Source: an uncultured Campylobacteraceae bacterium (GTDB lineage Bacteria > Campylobacterota > Campylobacteria > Campylobacterales > Arcobacteraceae). From it: a stretch of 14,532 nt of DNA. Location of the stretch: positions 1 to 14,532 of the forward strand of contig CAJXPH010000047.1 of assembly GCA_913057765.1 (NCBI GenBank). Reading direction: 5' to 3'. This document shows, in pieces, positions 11,269-14,532 of this stretch. Numbering within the stretch: position 1 is the first letter of the stretch; every line of letters begins with the position of its first letter. The position numbers and the translations under genes were made by a program. The notes under the pieces were generated by a model. It searched no databases and had not been told where the DNA came from. It worked only from the letters and a program-made list of their open reading frames with translations.

Positions 11269-13496
11269 CCATTAAATTCACTTCTATTAACATTTTCAAC
11301 AACACCTACTGCAATCATATTTGTATCATTGGAAATTCTATTTGTTTCGTCTGCAACTTGTGCATTTTCTTGTGTAACTTTGTCTAAGCTATTAATTGTA
11401 GCACTTATATGTAACATAACATTTGTTTGTTCTTTTGCTGCATTTGCTACATCATTGATAATATCATTAGTTTCACTAATTCTTTTTTCTAGACTTTCAA
11501 AACCAACAATCATACTTGCACTGATATTTTTACCTTCTTTTGTTTGCATTGTTGCCGATTCTACTAACTCTTTTATTTCCTTTGCTGCTTCTGCTGATCT
11601 ACTTGCAAGGTTTCTTACTTCAGCAGCAACAACGGCAAAGCCTTTTCCTGCTTCTCCTGCTGTGGCTGCTTCTACTGCTGCATTAAGTGAAAGAATATTT
11701 GTTTGAAATGCAATTTGGTCAATTACTGCAATTGATTCATTAATTGTTTGCACTTTTTCATTTATTTCATCCATTGAAGATACTGTTTTATTAGCAAGTT
11801 CTTTACCTTGATTTGAAGACTCTTTTGTTTTAGAAGACAAATTAAACATATTTTGTGCTTGTTGACTAGTTTGATTTATATTTTCAGTAATTTGAGTAAT
11901 TGAAGCTGCTACTTCTTCTAATGATGCAGCTTGATTCGTTGCATTAGTATTTAATACTTCTACGTTGTTAGATAACTGAGTTGAACTATTTTTTAATCTC
12001 AATCCATCTTTTTGATTATCTGTAAGTATTTGAGTAATTATGGTATTCATATTGGAAATTTCTTTTCCAATCTTACCACTTGTATTTTGATCTATCTCTT
12101 TTCTAAAATCCTTTTGAGTGTAGTGTTCTAATACTAAACTAATTTCATTTATATCTTTTCCCACAAAGCTTTCTAAGTTTTCTAACATATTATTAATCAG
12201 TTCTTTTAATTCATTTAACGATTGTGTGCTACAAGTAGCATCAATTCTTTTTTCTAAATAACCATTACTCACTTCATTTACTACTTCTTTAACATTGGAA
12301 ATAAGACAGTTGTCTTCATTAAGATGTGATTTTATATCTTCAATATTTTGGTTAACAATACTCGCCATTTTCCCAATTTCATCATTACTTTTGACCTCAA
12401 TTTTTTCAGCAGTGTCATTTGTTTTGTTTAAATATGCAAAAAAGTTAAGTAATCCATTTTGAAATTCTTCTAATGGGTTTGAAATAACTTTGTTAATTAA
12501 TATGAAAATAACTCCAAGTAAAATAAGTGTTAGAATGATAGTTGCGATAATAAATACTTTTTCAACGTCTTTAGATATGTTTAAAAATTCATCTTGATAT
12601 GATCCTGCAACAATTATCCAGTTCCATTTTTTATATTCTGTATATGCAGCAACTTTTTCAGCTACGTTATTTTTTTCTTTATAATCATAATGAATAACAC
12701 CAGTTTTTTTCTTTAACATATCTTGAACAAAAAGATTGCCCTTTGCATCTTTTGTTTTTAATAAACTTTTTCCTTCAAGAGATTTATGTAAAACAAGCTT
12801 CCCTGTATTATCTAATATATATATGTATCCAGTAGATCCAATAACTACTTCTTTTAGTTTTTTCTTTAGGGTTTCTAATCCTTTTGTAAAATCATATCCT
12901 ATATATAAGGCGCCAATAATTTCATTATCTTTGATTATTGGAGTATAAACAGACATATAGTTCTTTTTTGCTATTTCTTCAAGTCCTGTAAATTTTTCCT
13001 TATTTTCAATATTCTTATAAATATCACTAGTAGGATTAATTTTATCTAATAAAATTCTTTCACCGTTTTCATCTTTTAAAGATGAGGTGATTCTGATATA
13101 TTCATTTTTATCTTTTACATATACAGCAGATACTGCTCCTGTTAATTCTGTAAAGTGGTCAACAGGTTGGAAGTTTTTATTTAATCTTGAAAAACCATCA
13201 TAGAGTGCTAATGTTTCTACTCCATTTATTTTTACTTTTGCATTACCTTTTTTTCTTAAATTTAAAAAAGATTTTTCAAATACATTAAGAAGGATAAGTG
13301 AATTTGCTTCTAAAGAGTCATTATATACTTGTGCAGTGTGTTTATAATTGTTTACTTGAATCATTAAATTTGATTCTAACTCTTTTATTAGATTTTTATT
13401 TATATTTGAAATCATAAAAACAGTAAAAATTGACATTAATAATAAAATAGTAATTCCGATTAAAACAGAGAATTTTTTATTTATAGTATTAATCAT
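11250..13496 (-). CDS. Methyl-accepting chemotaxis protein, double-Cache type
   Basis: A 748-residue membrane chemoreceptor. Transmembrane 1 is at about residues 10-30 and transmembrane 2 at about 314-335. The 280-residue periplasmic part has two PAS-like Cache modules. The first contains E-Y-I-R-I-T-S and Y-M-S-V-Y-T-P-I-I-K-D-N-E-I-I-G-A-L-Y-I-G (about 130-205). The second contains S-T-G-Y-I-Y-I-L-D-N and W-N-W-I-I-V-A-G (about 218-305). This fits a Cache_3-Cache_2 type. After a HAMP domain (335-395) come one or two HAMP-like helical repeats (about 400-490). The signalling domain has its hairpin tip at 592-632 (I-D-Q-I-A-F-Q-T-N through E-V-R-N-L-A). There is no C-terminal CheR-binding pentapeptide. 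It starts 12 nt after the sdaA stop with AAGGA, so it is probably co-transcribed. A link to amino-acid sensing is suggested only by that neighbour. Confidence 0.95.
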   Translation of the reverse strand: MINTINKKFSVLIGITILLLMSIFTVFMISNINKNLIKELESNLMIQVNNYKHTAQVYNDSLEANSLILLNVFEKSFLNLRKKGNAKVKINGVETLALYDGFSRLNKNFQPVDHFTELTGAVSAVYVKDKNEYIRITSSLKDENGERILLDKINPTSDIYKNIENKEKFTGLEEIAKKNYMSVYTPIIKDNEIIGALYIGYDFTKGLETLKKKLKEVVIGSTGYIYILDNTGKLVLHKSLEGKSLLKTKDAKGNLFVQDMLKKKTGVIHYDYKEKNNVAEKVAAYTEYKKWNWIIVAGSYQDEFLNISKDVEKVFIIATIILTLILLGVIFILINKVISNPLEEFQNGLLNFFAYLNKTNDTAEKIEVKSNDEIGKMASIVNQNIEDIKSHLNEDNCLISNVKEVVNEVSNGYLEKRIDATCSTQSLNELKELINNMLENLESFVGKDINEISLVLEHYTQKDFRKEIDQNTSGKIGKEISNMNTIITQILTDNQKDGLRLKNSSTQLSNNVEVLNTNATNQAASLEEVAASITQITENINQTSQQAQNMFNLSSKTKESSNQGKELANKTVSSMDEINEKVQTINESIAVIDQIAFQTNILSLNAAVEAATAGEAGKGFAVVAAEVRNLASRSAEAAKEIKELVESATMQTKEGKNISASMIVGFESLEKRISETNDIINDVANAAKEQTNVMLHISATINSLDKVTQENAQVADETNRISNDTNMIAVGVVENVNRSEFNGKEQSQ

Positions 13497-13508
13497 ATTA
13501 GTTCCTTT

Positions 13509-14488
13509 TTAACAATCAATATAGTTAACGGCCAAGCCACCTTTTGATGTTTCTTTATATTTATTTTGCATATCTTTACCTGTATCGTACATTGTTTTAA
13601 TAACAGAATCAAGAGAGACGTAATGTTTTCCATCTTCATTTAAAGCCATTCTTGCTGCATTTACAGCTTTCATTGCGGCCATTGCATTTCTTTCAATACA
13701 TGGAATTTGAACAAGTCCCCCTATTGGGTCACAAGTAAGTCCTAAATTATGTTCCATTGCAATTTCAGCTGCATTTTCAATTTGGTCAATTGATGCATCT
13801 AAAAATTCAGCCATACCTGCTGCTGCCATCGAACAAGCAACACCAACTTCTCCTTGACAACCAACATCAGCGCCTGATATTGAAGCATTTCTTTGATATA
13901 AAAGGCCTACAGCTCCCGCTGTTAATAAAAAGTTTAATATAACTTTATCTTTATCTTCTTTTTTAACTAAAAAATTAATTATATAATGTAATACTGCAGG
14001 AATAATCCCCGCAGCTCCATTTGTAGGTGCCGTTACAACTCTTTTTCCACTCGCGTTTTCTTCATTTACTGCAAGTGCATATAAATTAATCCAATCTACA
14101 AAAGCTAAGGGGTCAATAGTATGAGTATTCTTTAATTTTTGATGTATTTTAAATGCTCTTTTAGGGACATTAAGACCACCAGGAAGAATACCATCACTTT
14201 TAAGTCCATTATTTACGGATTCATTCATAACTTGCCAGATTTCTAAAATATTTTCTTTTATTTCATTTTCTGTTTTATAAACTTTTTCATTTTCTAAAAT
14301 TAATTGTGCAATAGTAAGTTTATTTTTTTTACACATTTCTACTAACTCTTTTGCATTTGAAAAATCATAAGGAAGAAGTTTCTCATTCTTATCTTTTTCT
14401 ATTCCAATTTCATCTTCACTAATAACTTCTCCTCCTCCAACAGAGTAATAAGTTTTTGAGTAAAGTTCTTCATTTTCTTTATATATAG
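13509..14488 (-). CDS. sdaA: L-serine dehydratase, 5' end missing at contig edge
   Basis: SdaA deaminates L-serine to pyruvate and ammonia with an oxygen-sensitive [4Fe-4S] cluster. The open frame runs past the ATG at 14336 up to the adapter. The extra 50 residues belong to the enzyme, because they contain T-Y-Y-S-V-G-G-G and L-P-Y-D-F-S-N-A-K-E-L, typical of single-chain bacterial SdaA. About 326 residues are present. Compared with a usual 455 or so, about 130 N-terminal residues lie beyond the contig. Cluster and active-site motifs are intact: G-C-Q-G-E-V-G-V-A-C-S-M-A and C-D-P-I-G-G-L-V-Q-I-P-C-I-E-R-N. The last residue is cysteine (N-Y-I-D-C), like the C-terminal cysteine that enters the active site in known bacterial enzymes. 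It is transcribed ahead of the chemoreceptor gene. Confidence 0.96.
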
Positions 14489-14532
14489 CTGTCTCTTATA
14501 CACATCTGACGCTGCCGACGAAGAGGATAGTG
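14489..14532 (-). other. Residual Nextera i5-side sequencing adapter
   Basis: This is not genomic DNA. The 19-bp Tn5 mosaic end in reverse (14489-14507) is followed by GACGCTGCCGACGA (14508-14521), the read-1 adapter. Then comes AGAGGATA, which from memory is the reverse complement of i5 index S503 (TATCCTCT), and GTG, the start of the P5 side. The real sequence stops at 14488, inside sdaA. Confidence 0.98.

Noticed and set aside
40..14488. CRISPR array, tRNA, rRNA, insertion sequence or prophage
   Set aside because: I saw no regularly spaced repeats of array type, no cloverleaf-like segment, no transposase or integrase, and no terminal repeats other than the Tn5 mosaic ends of the sequencing adapters.

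Overview
The window is one assembled contig of low-GC bacterial DNA. It carries untrimmed Illumina Nextera adapter at both ends, so about 14.45 kb (40-14488) is genomic. The periplasmic nitrate reductase operon has the order napA-G-H-B-F-L-D, without napC or napE. That order, the AT-rich codon use, the CetB/Aer-like PAS protein and the style of chemoreceptor point to Campylobacterota, most likely the Arcobacter group (Arcobacteraceae). The genus is inferred from gene order and protein style, not from a marker gene.

Left block, minus strand (8018 down to 190): a complete nap operon with tight spacing or overlap between genes. NapA (Mo-bisMGD/4Fe-4S catalytic subunit) receives electrons from the diheme NapB. 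The NapG/NapH iron-sulfur pair takes the place of NapC as quinol oxidase. NapF, NapL and NapD are accessory or maturation proteins. One base after the napD stop begins a stand-alone PAS protein that keeps the FAD-site residues of the Aer/CetB energy-taxis family. It is followed by a small exported protein of unknown function. The napA promoter region has a textbook FNR/CRP-type box (TTGAC-N4-GTCAA) placed about 41.5 bp upstream of the start point implied by a good -10.

Middle block, plus strand (8212-9372), divergent from napA: a TrpD2/YbiB-like protein with the anthranilate phosphoribosyltransferase fold but without the catalytic signatures, then an 82-residue protein that looks like a flagellar rod/hook protein reduced to its two terminal helices.

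Right block (9374-14488): an XRE-cupin regulator diverges from alanine dehydrogenase (ald), and the gap between them holds three evenly spaced AT palindromes. Convergent to ald is an operon of L-serine dehydratase (sdaA, its 5' end cut off by the contig edge) followed 12 bp later by a double-Cache chemoreceptor. Ald and SdaA both make pyruvate plus ammonia from amino acids, which could feed a respiratory chain ending in nitrate.

The less ordinary signals are: the PAS sensor coupled to nap; a 19-bp imperfect palindrome (consensus TAGGAC-N7-GTCCTA) found in the napA/trpD2 gap and again beyond the far end of the cluster; the triple palindrome at ald; and the mini rod-like protein. I found no IS element, prophage, CRISPR array, tRNA or rRNA, and no convincing wholly new multi-gene system.
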